Both the position numbers and the translations under genes were made by a program. DNA of 5,231 nucleotides. Source: Lachnospiraceae bacterium UBA4317 (lineage in GTDB: Bacteria > Bacillota_A > Clostridia > Lachnospirales > Lachnospiraceae). This document shows positions 1-5,136 of the stretch, one piece after another. Every line of letters starts with the position of its first letter. The stretch's first letter is position 1. Under the pieces are notes generated by a model. That model ran no database searches, was not told the origin of the DNA, and saw only the letters and a program-made list of their open reading frames with translations. The stretch spans positions 1 to 5,231 of the forward strand of contig DGUF01000039.1 of assembly GCA_002394525.1 (NCBI GenBank), given 5' to 3'.

Positions 1-7
1 CTTGTCA

Positions 8-14
8 CACCTCC
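8..14 (-). promoter_or_regulatory. Probable ribosome binding site of a divergent gene starting just left of the window
   Basis: Read on the minus strand these bases are GGAGGTG, a full match to the anti-Shine-Dalgarno core, within the context AAGGGGAGGTGTGACAAG that runs to the window edge. About nine bases separate GGAGG from position 1, so a start codon just outside the window would have normal spacing. No coding sequence is visible, and a chance match in a pyrimidine-rich stretch cannot be excluded. Confidence 0.35.
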
Positions 15-46
15 CCTTCCTTGCGCGATCGAGCTTCATCCCGGCG

Positions 47-75
47 TTGACTTTTAAGTATGATATTCATATAAT
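47..75 (+). promoter_or_regulatory. Sigma-A type promoter of scfA
   Basis: A -35 box TTGACT (47-52) is followed after exactly 17 bases by a perfect -10 box TATAAT (70-75). Transcription would begin near 82, leaving a leader of about 55 bases before the scfA start codon at 138. Near-consensus boxes at optimal spacing predict strong, largely constitutive expression, fitting an abundant small precursor peptide. I see no obvious operator palindrome over the boxes. Confidence 0.85.
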
Positions 76-137
76 GGGACAAGGTCAGAAGTGAGACAAA
101 CCTGTATTACATAGTTTATTTTAGAAAGGACATTATC

Positions 138-287
138 ATGAAGCACATCGTGACACTTGATACACGCGACATGGCAAAGAGCGCTGTCAGCGGCGGCTGC
201 GGCGAGTGCCAGACCTCCTGCCAGAGCGCCTGCAAGACCAGCTGTGGTGTTGCCAACCAGGCCTGCGAGAACAAGGACGCTGAATAA
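138..287 (+). CDS. scfA: SCIFF (six-cysteine ranthipeptide) precursor
   Basis: A 49-codon gene encoding the ribosomally made precursor that the neighbouring radical SAM enzyme ScfB modifies with a thioether bridge. The leader opens MKHIVTLDTRD, and the core contains the family signature GCGECQTSCQSACKTSC. The six cysteines are at residues 21, 24, 28, 32, 36 and 43, in the order C-x2-C-x3-C-x3-C-x3-C-x6-C, and the tail is CENKDAE. A Shine-Dalgarno GAAAGGA (124-130) lies seven bases before the ATG and fixes the start. The gene lies 62 bases downstream of a near-consensus promoter. Oddity: residue 37, after C36, is Gly (codon ggt), whereas the characterised clostridial SCIFF peptides carry Thr there and, as I recall, bridge C32 to T37. 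The physiological role of SCIFF is not settled. The window shows no dedicated protease or exporter. Identity is very secure from the cysteine core and the adjacent maturase. Confidence 0.95.
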   Translation: MKHIVTLDTRDMAKSAVSGGCGECQTSCQSACKTSCGVANQACENKDAE

Positions 288-325
288 TCTGACAAGATCA
301 TCTGAAAAGATTATAAGGAAGTGAG

Positions 326-421
326 CTGTCACAGCCTGAACAGGCGCGCGGCATTTCGGGGAATGCCTTTGGAAGGCCTGCCCGGATAGCTGTCCGCTGC
401 CGGACACGGCGATGCTGACAG
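326..421 (+). other. Candidate multi-branched RNA structure in the scfA-scfB spacer
   Basis: The 200-base spacer between scfA and scfB (288-487) has no credible coding frame but is rich in inverted repeats. CTGTCA (326-331) can pair with TGACAG (416-421) as a closing stem. Inside it are three hairpins: GCCT/AGGC around a GAAC loop (334-345), GGCATT/AATGCC with loop TCGGGG (350-367), and TGTCCG/CGGACA with loop CTGC (391-406). None is followed by a U-tract, so these are not intrinsic terminators. It could be a processing, stability or attenuation element separating expression of the peptide from that of the enzyme. I match it to no known RNA family. The pairing was found by eye, without an energy calculation. 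Confidence 0.4.
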
Positions 422-433
422 GGACACACGCGT

Positions 434-464
434 TGAGCCATGTACTCTCTGAGCGCATGGCTCA
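434..464 (+). other. Perfect 9-bp hairpin just upstream of scfB
   Basis: TGAGCCATG (434-442) and CATGGCTCA (456-464) form a perfect nine-base-pair stem with a 13-base loop. It ends ten bases before the weak AGGG ribosome binding site (474-477) of scfB. There is no T-run after it, so it is unlikely to be a terminator. It could be an RNase-protection or processing boundary for the scfB message, or a protein-binding site. Confidence 0.5.
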
Positions 465-487
465 TTGCTGTATAGGGTTAATTATTA

Positions 488-1906
488 ATGATTCATCAAT
501 ATAAACTAAATGGTTACCATATCGTACTGGACGTAAACAGCGGGAGTATCCATGTCCCCGATGAAAAGGCCTATGAGGCCATCCGCCTGATGGACGAGGG
601 AAAGTCCCCGGAGGAGGTCCGGACCGGCCTGCGCGCGGCTTTTGCCGAAACGGGGATCACCGAGGAGGAGATCACGGAGTGCCTGGAGGACATCGAAGAG
701 CTCCGCAGGGAGGGCAGGCTCTTCTCGGAGGAGACCTACGCCGACAAGGCCTTCGACCTCAAAAAGCGCAACACGGTCATCAAGGCCCTCTGTCTGCTGG
801 TCGCCCACACCTGCAACCTCAACTGCAGCTACTGCTTCGCGGCCCAGGGCAATTTCCACGGCCAGCACGGACTCATGTCCTTTGAGACCGGCAAAAGGGC
901 CTTGGACTTTCTCGTGGAAAATTCCGGCCTGCGGCGCAACCTGGAGGTCGACTTCTTCGGCGGGGAGCCCCTGATGAACTTCGAGGTCTGCAAGGAACTC
1001 GTCGCCTATGCCCGGTCTATCGAAAAAGAAAAGAAAAAGAACTTCCGCTTCACGCTGACGACCAACGGCGTCGGCATCACGGACGAGGTCATCGAGTGGG
1101 CCAACAGGGAGTGCTACAACGTGGTCCTGAGCCTGGACGGGCGAAAGGAGGTCAACGACCGCTTCCGCAAGGACTATTCGGGCCGGGGCAGCTACGACAG
1201 AATCGTGCCCAATTTCCGGAAATTCGTGGAAAAGCGCGGGGGGCAGGGCTACTACATGCGCGGCACCTTCACCCACTTCAACACGGACTTCACGGAGGAC
1301 ATCTTCCACATGGCCGATGACCTGGGCTTCTCCGAGCTGTCCATGGAGCCGGTCGTGGCGGACCCCGACAGTCCGTCCGCCCTCACGCAGGAGGACCTGC
1401 CCGTCGTCTTCGAACAGTATGAGATCCTGGCAAAGGACATGCTGCGCAGGGAGCGGGAGGGGAAGCCCATCACCTTCTACCACTATATGCTGGATCTCGA
1501 GCACGGCCCCTGCATCTACAAGAGGATCTCGGGCTGCGGCTCAGGCACGGAGTACCTGGCGGTCACGGCTTCCGGCGACCTCTACCCCTGCCACCAGTTC
1601 GTCAACGATCCTGAGTACAGGATGGGGAATATCTGGGAGGGCGTCACCAACACGGACCTTCGCGACTCCTTCAAGCTCTGCAACGTCTACTCCCGCCCCG
1701 AATGCGCCAAATGCTGGGCCAGGCTCTACTGCGCCGGCGGCTGCGCGGCCAATGCCTACCATGCCGCGGGAGATATCCACGGCACCTATGAGACGGGCTG
1801 CGAGCTCTTCAAAAAGAGGATCGAGTGCGCCCTTATGATCAAGGTGGCCCGGGCCATAGACCAGAACGAAAAGCAGAACGCAGAACAGAATCAGGTCCTG
1901 GGATAG
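488..1906 (+). CDS. scfB: Radical SAM/SPASM SCIFF peptide maturase (thioether-forming)
   Basis: A cytoplasmic radical S-adenosylmethionine enzyme, 472 residues, that cross-links a cysteine sulfur of SCIFF to a downstream residue. Residues 1 to about 95 form the N-terminal segment that in CteB-type homologues folds as the precursor-recognition (RRE) domain. The radical SAM core follows. Its [4Fe-4S] ligands are C109-x3-C113-x2-C116 (in CNLNCSYC), with the SAM-binding GGEP at 158-161 and TTNG at 191-194. The C-terminal SPASM region is complete: C350-x12-G-x4-C368, then C406-x2-C409-x5-C415-x3-C419 and C438, enough for two auxiliary clusters. C342, C398 and C447 are additional. Length and motif order agree with intact ScfB/CteB/Tte1186 proteins. 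The start has only a weak AGGG (474-477) with ten-base spacing, so translation is probably much lower than for scfA. Its last 16 bases overlap the convergent XRE gene. Acceptor chemistry cannot be read from the enzyme. Confidence 0.95.
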   Translation: MIHQYKLNGYHIVLDVNSGSIHVPDEKAYEAIRLMDEGKSPEEVRTGLRAAFAETGITEEEITECLEDIEELRREGRLFSEETYADKAFDLKKRNTVIKALCLLVAHTCNLNCSYCFAAQGNFHGQHGLMSFETGKRALDFLVENSGLRRNLEVDFFGGEPLMNFEVCKELVAYARSIEKEKKKNFRFTLTTNGVGITDEVIEWANRECYNVVLSLDGRKEVNDRFRKDYSGRGSYDRIVPNFRKFVEKRGGQGYYMRGTFTHFNTDFTEDIFHMADDLGFSELSMEPVVADPDSPSALTQEDLPVVFEQYEILAKDMLRREREGKPITFYHYMLDLEHGPCIYKRISGCGSGTEYLAVTASGDLYPCHQFVNDPEYRMGNIWEGVTNTDLRDSFKLCNVYSRPECAKCWARLYCAGGCAANAYHAAGDIHGTYETGCELFKKRIECALMIKVARAIDQNEKQNAEQNQVLG

Positions 1907-2148
1907 GGACTGATCAGGTTGCTGGCCCCGGTGATATAGTCGACGCTGACATCATAGAGGCGGGCCAGCAGCAGAAACTGGTCGATGTTGACCTGGACCG
2001 CGCCGCGCTCCATATCCGAGTAGGTCTGCTGGGAAATCCCCAGACAGACCGCGACATTCTCCTGGGAGAGCCCCTTTTGCTTTCTCAGCCGCTCGAGCCG
2101 GAAACAGATATGGCGGGGATACTGGGGGATGAGACGCCGTCTTTTCAT
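1891..2148 (-). CDS. XRE-family helix-turn-helix transcriptional regulator
   Basis: An 85-residue DNA-binding protein made almost entirely of one Cro/C1-type HTH domain. After a basic start (MKRRR), residues 16-25 form helix 1 (FRLERLRKQK). Residues 27-37 (LSQENVAVCLG) form helix 2, residues 38-48 (ISQQTYSDMER) the recognition helix followed by G49, and residues 54-74 the closing part ending YDVSVDYITG. No sensor or oligomerisation domain is present beyond a short tail. The start at 2148 is chosen because AAAAGGAG lies directly upstream (minus-strand reading of 2155-2162) with a six-base spacer. The frame stays open to 2316, but that extension is Pro/Gly-rich and not family-like. The gene converges on scfB with a 16-base 3' overlap and diverges from ylmH across 206 bases containing GTAT/ATAC palindromes, suggesting autoregulation. 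Its target is unknown. Confidence 0.85.
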   Translation of the reverse strand: MKRRRLIPQYPRHICFRLERLRKQKGLSQENVAVCLGISQQTYSDMERGAVQVNIDQFLLLARLYDVSVDYITGASNLISPYPRT

Positions 2149-2195
2149 GGTTTTCTCCTTTTGCTTTCTCCCTTGCGGGCGAGGGTTCTGAATGA

Positions 2196-2223
2196 CAGGC
2201 CCGGTACTTCCGGCAGGGGCCTG
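2196..2223 (-). other. Hairpin in the likely 5' leader of the XRE gene
   Basis: CAGGCCC (2196-2202) and GGGCCTG (2217-2223) form a seven-base-pair stem with a 14-base loop. A nested alternative, GCAGG/CCTGC (2213-2217 with 2220-2224), overlaps one arm, so two exclusive folds are conceivable. It lies in what would be the transcribed leader of the XRE gene if transcription starts near 2252. No U-tract is present on the minus-strand side. The function is unknown. Confidence 0.3.
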
Positions 2224-2256
2224 CAGAATACATTCGAGCACAGCTAAACCTTTACA

Positions 2257-2267
2257 CGTATTATACG
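2257..2267 (-). promoter_or_regulatory. -10 box within a palindrome, candidate XRE promoter/operator
   Basis: On the minus strand the sequence is CGTATAATACG: a perfect TATAAT (2260-2265) inside an 11-base palindrome with arms CGTAT/ATACG. No good -35 lies 16-18 bases upstream (the bases there read GCGGAT), so the promoter would be weak or factor-dependent. A repressor bound to the palindrome would cover the -10. Similar GTAT/ATAC symmetry recurs near ylmH at 2318-2323 (GTATAC) and 2343-2352 (ATACTGGTAT). The operator role is an inference from position and symmetry only. Confidence 0.4.
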
Positions 2268-2318
2268 ATGGCAGGGGAAAAAATCCGCAGAGCCGCTCTG
2301 ACGGGCCCGGAGCCACCG

Positions 2319-2354
2319 TATACTTTTTGACCTTATATCATTATACTGGTATTT
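2319..2354 (+). promoter_or_regulatory. Probable ylmH promoter with start site at or next to the start codon
   Basis: A -10-like TATACT (2342-2347) ends seven bases before the ylmH ATG at 2355, so the transcript would begin at about 2354-2355 and have essentially no leader. The bases 17 before it (2319-2324, TATACT) are a poor -35. TTGACC (2327-2332) resembles a -35 but is only nine bases away. An alternative unit uses TCTGAC (2297-2302) and TATACT (2319-2324) with a 16-base spacer, giving a start near 2331 and a short leader. I cannot choose between them from sequence. Confidence 0.4.
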
Positions 2355-3158
2355 ATGAAAAACAGGGAAGAAGAACAGAGAATAGCGGGAAGGATCCGCG
2401 ATCTCGCGCGGCAGGCCGCTCAAAATGAGTATCTGACCCACACCGGATTTTTATCCCTGTCCGGCCAGTCCCTCGCGGCCACGCTGACAGACCCGGCGTC
2501 GGGCGGGACGGGCGGAGACCGCTGTGTGTGGTTCGGGGGTTATCCCGATGCGGACAGGAAGGTCCTGTTTTTTCTCCCGTCCTACCTGGAAGAGGAGGAA
2601 CTGATCCGTCAGGAGGAGGCCGGGGAAGGGATCCTGTCCTGCCTGCGGATCACCGTGCGCGGGGCCCGGTTCAGCAGGGAGATCGGGCACAGGGACTGCC
2701 TGGGCGCCCTGATGCACCTGGGCATCGAGAGGGACCAGATCGGAGACATCCTCCTCAGGGAGGACGGCTCGGCGGCCTATGTCTACGTGCTCTCGGCCAT
2801 GGCGGACCATATCTGCCGGGAGCTGGTCACGGTCGGCAGGGCCCATGTCGACACACAGATCGTGCCCCCTGCCTCCTGTGACGCGCGCCCGGTCCTGGTA
2901 GAGCAGAGCGGGAGCGTGGCCTCCGTGCGGATCGACAGCCTGGTCGCCATGGTCTTCAAGGTCTCCAGGTCGGCGGCCCAGGACCTGGTGGACAGAGAGG
3001 CGGTCTTTGCGGACGGCAGGACCGTGACCTCTGCCTCCTGGGCGCCGGGCCCCGGCTGCAGGATCTCAGTCCGCGGCCACGGCAAATTTATTTTTGAGGG
3101 AGAGGAGAAGAGGACGAAAAAGGGGAGACTTTTTGTCAAAACCAGCGTCTTTTCCTGA
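2355..3158 (+). CDS. ylmH: YlmH-family S4 domain RNA-binding protein
   Basis: A 267-residue protein matching the layout of Bacillus subtilis YlmH, an RNA-binding protein that acts on ribosomes and has been linked to rescue of stalled large subunits. An N-terminal helical segment (1-30) leads to a conserved FGGYPDADRKV block (from residue 60), then RDCLGALMHLGIERDQIGDIL (about 113-133), typical of this family. From residue 191 (VRIDSLVAMVFKVSRS) to about 250 lies a C-terminal S4 domain ending RGHGKFIFEG, followed by a basic tail. The length equals the family norm, so the ATG at 2355 is very probably correct although no Shine-Dalgarno precedes it. It is transcribed divergently from the XRE gene. 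In many Firmicutes ylmH sits in the division cluster near sepF and divIVA; neither is seen in this window. Confidence 0.9.
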   Translation: MKNREEEQRIAGRIRDLARQAAQNEYLTHTGFLSLSGQSLAATLTDPASGGTGGDRCVWFGGYPDADRKVLFFLPSYLEEEELIRQEEAGEGILSCLRITVRGARFSREIGHRDCLGALMHLGIERDQIGDILLREDGSAAYVYVLSAMADHICRELVTVGRAHVDTQIVPPASCDARPVLVEQSGSVASVRIDSLVAMVFKVSRSAAQDLVDREAVFADGRTVTSASWAPGPGCRISVRGHGKFIFEGEEKRTKKGRLFVKTSVFS

Positions 3159-3282
3159 GTCCCCGCCCGGGTCTCCGGTCAGAATATTATGGCGAACGCT
3201 TTTCCGGTGAAAATGCTCCGCGGCGGGAGCCTGCCTGAAGATGAAACATTATTATATAGGGAGCGGTAAGCAAACCGAAAAG

Positions 3283-3306
3283 AAAGGAGGGAGGCGCAGA
3301 AGGGAG
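3283..3306 (+). promoter_or_regulatory. Tandem Shine-Dalgarno motifs before the UDPGP gene
   Basis: Two purine motifs precede the GTG start at 3312: a near-perfect AAAGGAGG (3283-3290), whose end is 21 bases away, and AAGGGAG (3300-3306), five bases away. The reading frame is closed by a TAA at 3267-3269, and no ATG, GTG or TTG lies in frame between it and 3312. The nearer motif therefore most likely decides the start, and the stronger distal one may act as a ribosome standby site. Confidence 0.5.
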
Positions 3307-3311
3307 TTTCT

Positions 3312-4553
3312 GTGCCGGATGAGAAAGTGACTTATCAGGAAGCCTGCAAAAAGCTGGAAGAATATGGACAGCAGCATGTTCTGAAATACTATGACGAGCT
3401 CAGCGAAGAGCAGAAGGCGGAGCTGCTGCAGCAGATCGAGGAGACGGACTTCTCCATCGTCAGATATGTAAAGCACAAAGATGAGGCCCTCGGGACCGGC
3501 AAAATCTCCCCGATCGATGCCATGGAGCTCGATGAGGTGGCCAGAAGGCACGATGAGTTTGAAAAGATCGGCCTGGACGCGGTGCGGCAGGGCAAGGTCG
3601 CCGCGGTCCTGCTGGCTGGCGGCATGGGCACGCGCCTGGGCTCGGACGACCCCAAGTGCATGTATGACATCGGCATCACCCACCCGGTCTACATCATGCA
3701 GAGGCTGGTGGAAAACCTGATGGACGTCGTCAACGCCGCCGGTGTCTACGTCCCCTTCTTCATCATGACCAGCGACAAAAACCACGACAAGACCGTGGCC
3801 TTCATGAAGGAAAAGAATTACTTCGGCTATGATCCCTCCATGGTCTTTTTCTTCAAGCAGGAGATGGCCCCCGCCTCTGACTACGACGGAAAGGTCTACA
3901 TGGAGACAAAGAGCAGGATCTCCACCTCCCCCAACGGCAACGGCGGCTGGTTCCTGTCCATGAAGCGCTGCGGCCTGCTGGACAAGGTGCATGAGCTCGG
4001 AATCGAGTGGCTCAATACCTTCGCGGTCGACAACGTCCTGCAGCGGATCGTCGATCCCGTCTTTGTCGGCGCGACGATCGCCTCCGGCTGTGCCTGCGGT
4101 GCCAAGACCGTGCGCAAGGCCGCGCCCGATGAGCGCGTCGGCGTCATGTGCCTGATGGACGGAAGACCCAGTATCATCGAGTACTATGAGATGACCCCTG
4201 AGCTCATGAACACCAAAAATGACAAGGGCGATCCCGCCTACAATTTCGGCGTGATCATGAACTATCTCTTCCGCGAAAAGGATCTGGAGCGCATCGTCGA
4301 TGAGGTCCTCCCCGTCCACGTCGTGGAAAAGAAGATCGCCTGCCTGGACGAGGACGGAAATCCCGTCTCGCCCCAGGAACCCAACGGTTACAAGTTCGAG
4401 CAGCTCGTGCTCGACATGGTCCGTGAGCTGGACACCTGCCTGCCGGTCGAGGTCGACCGCACAAAGGAGTTCGCCCCGATCAAGAACCGGACCGGCGTCG
4501 ACTCCGTCGAGAGCGCCCGCGAGCTCTGCAAACTGAACGGGATCGAGCTGTGA
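3312..4553 (+). CDS. UDPGP type 1 family nucleotidyltransferase (UDP-sugar pyrophosphorylase)
   Basis: A 413-residue soluble enzyme expected to make a UDP-sugar and pyrophosphate from UTP and a sugar 1-phosphate, resembling eukaryotic-type UDP-N-acetylhexosamine pyrophosphorylases (UAP/AGX). Residues 1 to about 95 are helical. The nucleotide-binding signature LAGGMGTRLGSDDPK spans 101-115, with the catalytic-type lysine K115. NGNGGWF (208-214) matches the UAP uridine/sugar loop DGNGGL. FAVDNVL (237-243) includes D240-N241, the metal/substrate acidic site (VDN in UAP). The GAKTVRK lysine K265 and the following IIEYYE segment also match. The C-terminal part (about 320-413) carries a KFEQLVLD segment and ends LNGIEL. 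The start is GTG at 3312, because no other in-frame start fits between the upstream stop at 3267 and the nucleotide-binding core. Exact substrate (GlcNAc-1-P, GalNAc-1-P or Glc-1-P) cannot be assigned. It is unrelated in fold arrangement to the bifunctional GlmU normally used by bacteria. Confidence 0.9.
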   Translation: MPDEKVTYQEACKKLEEYGQQHVLKYYDELSEEQKAELLQQIEETDFSIVRYVKHKDEALGTGKISPIDAMELDEVARRHDEFEKIGLDAVRQGKVAAVLLAGGMGTRLGSDDPKCMYDIGITHPVYIMQRLVENLMDVVNAAGVYVPFFIMTSDKNHDKTVAFMKEKNYFGYDPSMVFFFKQEMAPASDYDGKVYMETKSRISTSPNGNGGWFLSMKRCGLLDKVHELGIEWLNTFAVDNVLQRIVDPVFVGATIASGCACGAKTVRKAAPDERVGVMCLMDGRPSIIEYYEMTPELMNTKNDKGDPAYNFGVIMNYLFREKDLERIVDEVLPVHVVEKKIACLDEDGNPVSPQEPNGYKFEQLVLDMVRELDTCLPVEVDRTKEFAPIKNRTGVDSVESARELCKLNGIEL

Positions 4554-4607
4554 CAGAATCGACAGGCATTGATTATGCCAAAGAGCTGAATATTCCTCTG
4601 GAAGGCC

Positions 4608-4616
4608 TGATATATT
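4608..4616 (+). promoter_or_regulatory. Possible extended -10 promoter for the 90-residue gene
   Basis: TGATATATT (4608-4616) fits an extended -10 element: TG, one base, then TATATT. The -35 position (4588-4593, GAATAT) is poor, which extended -10 promoters tolerate. Initiation near 4623 would place the four CAAAC repeats (4631-4670) inside the 5' leader. The gene might instead be expressed only by read-through from the gene before it. Confidence 0.35.
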
Positions 4617-4630
4617 CTGTTAATGGACTA

Positions 4631-4670
4631 TTCCAAACTAATTCAAACGGTTTCAAACGATTTCAAACAA
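4631..4670 (+). repeat. Four tandem 10-bp repeats, consensus TTTCAAACGA
   Basis: The four units are TTCCAAACTA, ATTCAAACGG, TTTCAAACGA and TTTCAAACAA. The core CAAAC is invariant and starts at 4634, 4644, 4654 and 4664, and the T at unit position 2 is also invariant. The period of 10 bases is close to one DNA helical turn, so all cores face the same side. The array ends within the Shine-Dalgarno AAGGAG (4669-4674) of the next gene. This suits an operator for a cooperatively binding protein, or a repeated RNA-binding site in the leader. The biological role is not known. Confidence 0.85.
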
Positions 4671-4684
4671 GGAGACTTGAGCCT

Positions 4685-4957
4685 ATGTTTCGTCTTTGGG
4701 TGCGCGAGTGGAAGGACAGCCATCTGATCAGGGATACGGTGATCGAGGACGGATCCGATGATACCCGCACGCACAAGGTCTTCCGGGCCCTGGAACAGGC
4801 CTGCGTGGAGTTTGACCTGGCCGTGCCGGTCTGGCTCGACGCGACCGTGCGCGATTTTCAGCGGCATTCCCGCGCCCGTTTTACCCGGGATGCCTTTGTC
4901 GAGGATATCGATTTCGATTACCTGGAGATCTACGTGATCGAAGAGGATTACGGTTAA
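4685..4957 (+). CDS. Conserved-looking 90-residue acidic protein of unknown function
   Basis: I cannot name a characterised family. The protein starts MFRLWVREWKD, continues with SDDTRTHKVF (24-33), a helix-like ALEQACVEFDL (35-45), VPVWLD (47-52), a basic RDFQRHSRARFTRD (56-69) and a strongly acidic end (FVEDIDFDYLEIYVIEEDYG). It has no signal peptide, membrane span or metal-binding cysteine motif; the only cysteine is C40. The composition and alternation of charged and aromatic stretches suggest a small folded cytoplasmic alpha/beta protein, and I have the impression of similar proteins in Lachnospiraceae, which I cannot verify here. The ATG at 4685 is preceded by AAGGAG (4669-4674) with a ten-base spacer. 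The same frame is open back to a GTG at 4550 overlapping the UDPGP stop as GTGA, but that extension crosses the tandem repeats and is unlikely to be coding. A strong terminator follows eight bases after the stop. Confidence 0.8.
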   Translation: MFRLWVREWKDSHLIRDTVIEDGSDDTRTHKVFRALEQACVEFDLAVPVWLDATVRDFQRHSRARFTRDAFVEDIDFDYLEIYVIEEDYG

Positions 4958-4964
4958 CAAATCT

Positions 4965-5022
4965 GTCCCGTGTTTTATGGATCTTCGCTTTTTGCGGAGG
5001 ACATAAAACGCGGGACTTTTTT
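4965..5022 (+). terminator. Strong Rho-independent terminator
   Basis: GTCCCGTGTTTTAT (4965-4978) pairs with ATAAAACGCGGGAC (5003-5016) over 14 positions, with a single G-U wobble. The apical region holds a second stem, CTTCGC/GCGGAG (4983-4988 with 4994-4999), around a TTTTT loop, giving one long hairpin. Six T residues (5017-5022) follow directly. It ends the transcript carrying the 90-residue gene and isolates the next gene. Confidence 0.95.
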
Positions 5023-5136
5023 ACATTTCAGACGGCAAAAGCACACAAAACCATCACATTTCCCGCCTACACTGTCAAATATAGAGATCAGGAAGATGAT
5101 TCATTTTTCTTGAAATAGAATGAGAGGCGATCAATC

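Noticed and set aside
54..458. 134-codon open frame on the minus strand across scfA and the spacer
   Set aside because: It covers the plus-strand promoter and the secure scfA gene, and shows no convincing ribosome binding site or recognisable domain.
434..464. Hairpin before scfB read as a terminator
   Set aside because: The stem is good but no T-run follows on either strand, and it would cut scfB from the only clear promoter.
506..1504. 332-codon open frame on the minus strand opposite scfB
   Set aside because: It is an antisense shadow of a GC-rich gene: low-complexity, rich in Val/Ala/Gly/Leu/His, no family motif, no ribosome binding site, and fully overlapped by the certain scfB.
2149..2316. 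N-terminal extension of the XRE protein to a start at 2316
   Set aside because: The extra 56 residues are Pro/Gly-rich and not HTH-like, and a strong AAGGAG with a six-base spacer marks the start at 2148.
3200..3213. Inverted repeat TTTTC-CGGT-GAAAA between ylmH and the UDPGP gene
   Set aside because: A five-base-pair stem without a U-tract; too weak to call a terminator or operator.
3252..4319. 355-codon open frame on the minus strand opposite the UDPGP gene
   Set aside because: His/Asp/Val/Gly-rich composition typical of an antisense shadow; the plus strand carries unmistakable nucleotidyltransferase motifs.
4550..4684. GTG start at 4550 overlapping the UDPGP stop (GTGA) for the last complete gene
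   Set aside because: Such overlap can give translational coupling, but the 45 added residues span the tandem repeats and look unconserved, while AAGGAG precedes the ATG at 4685. Not fully excluded.
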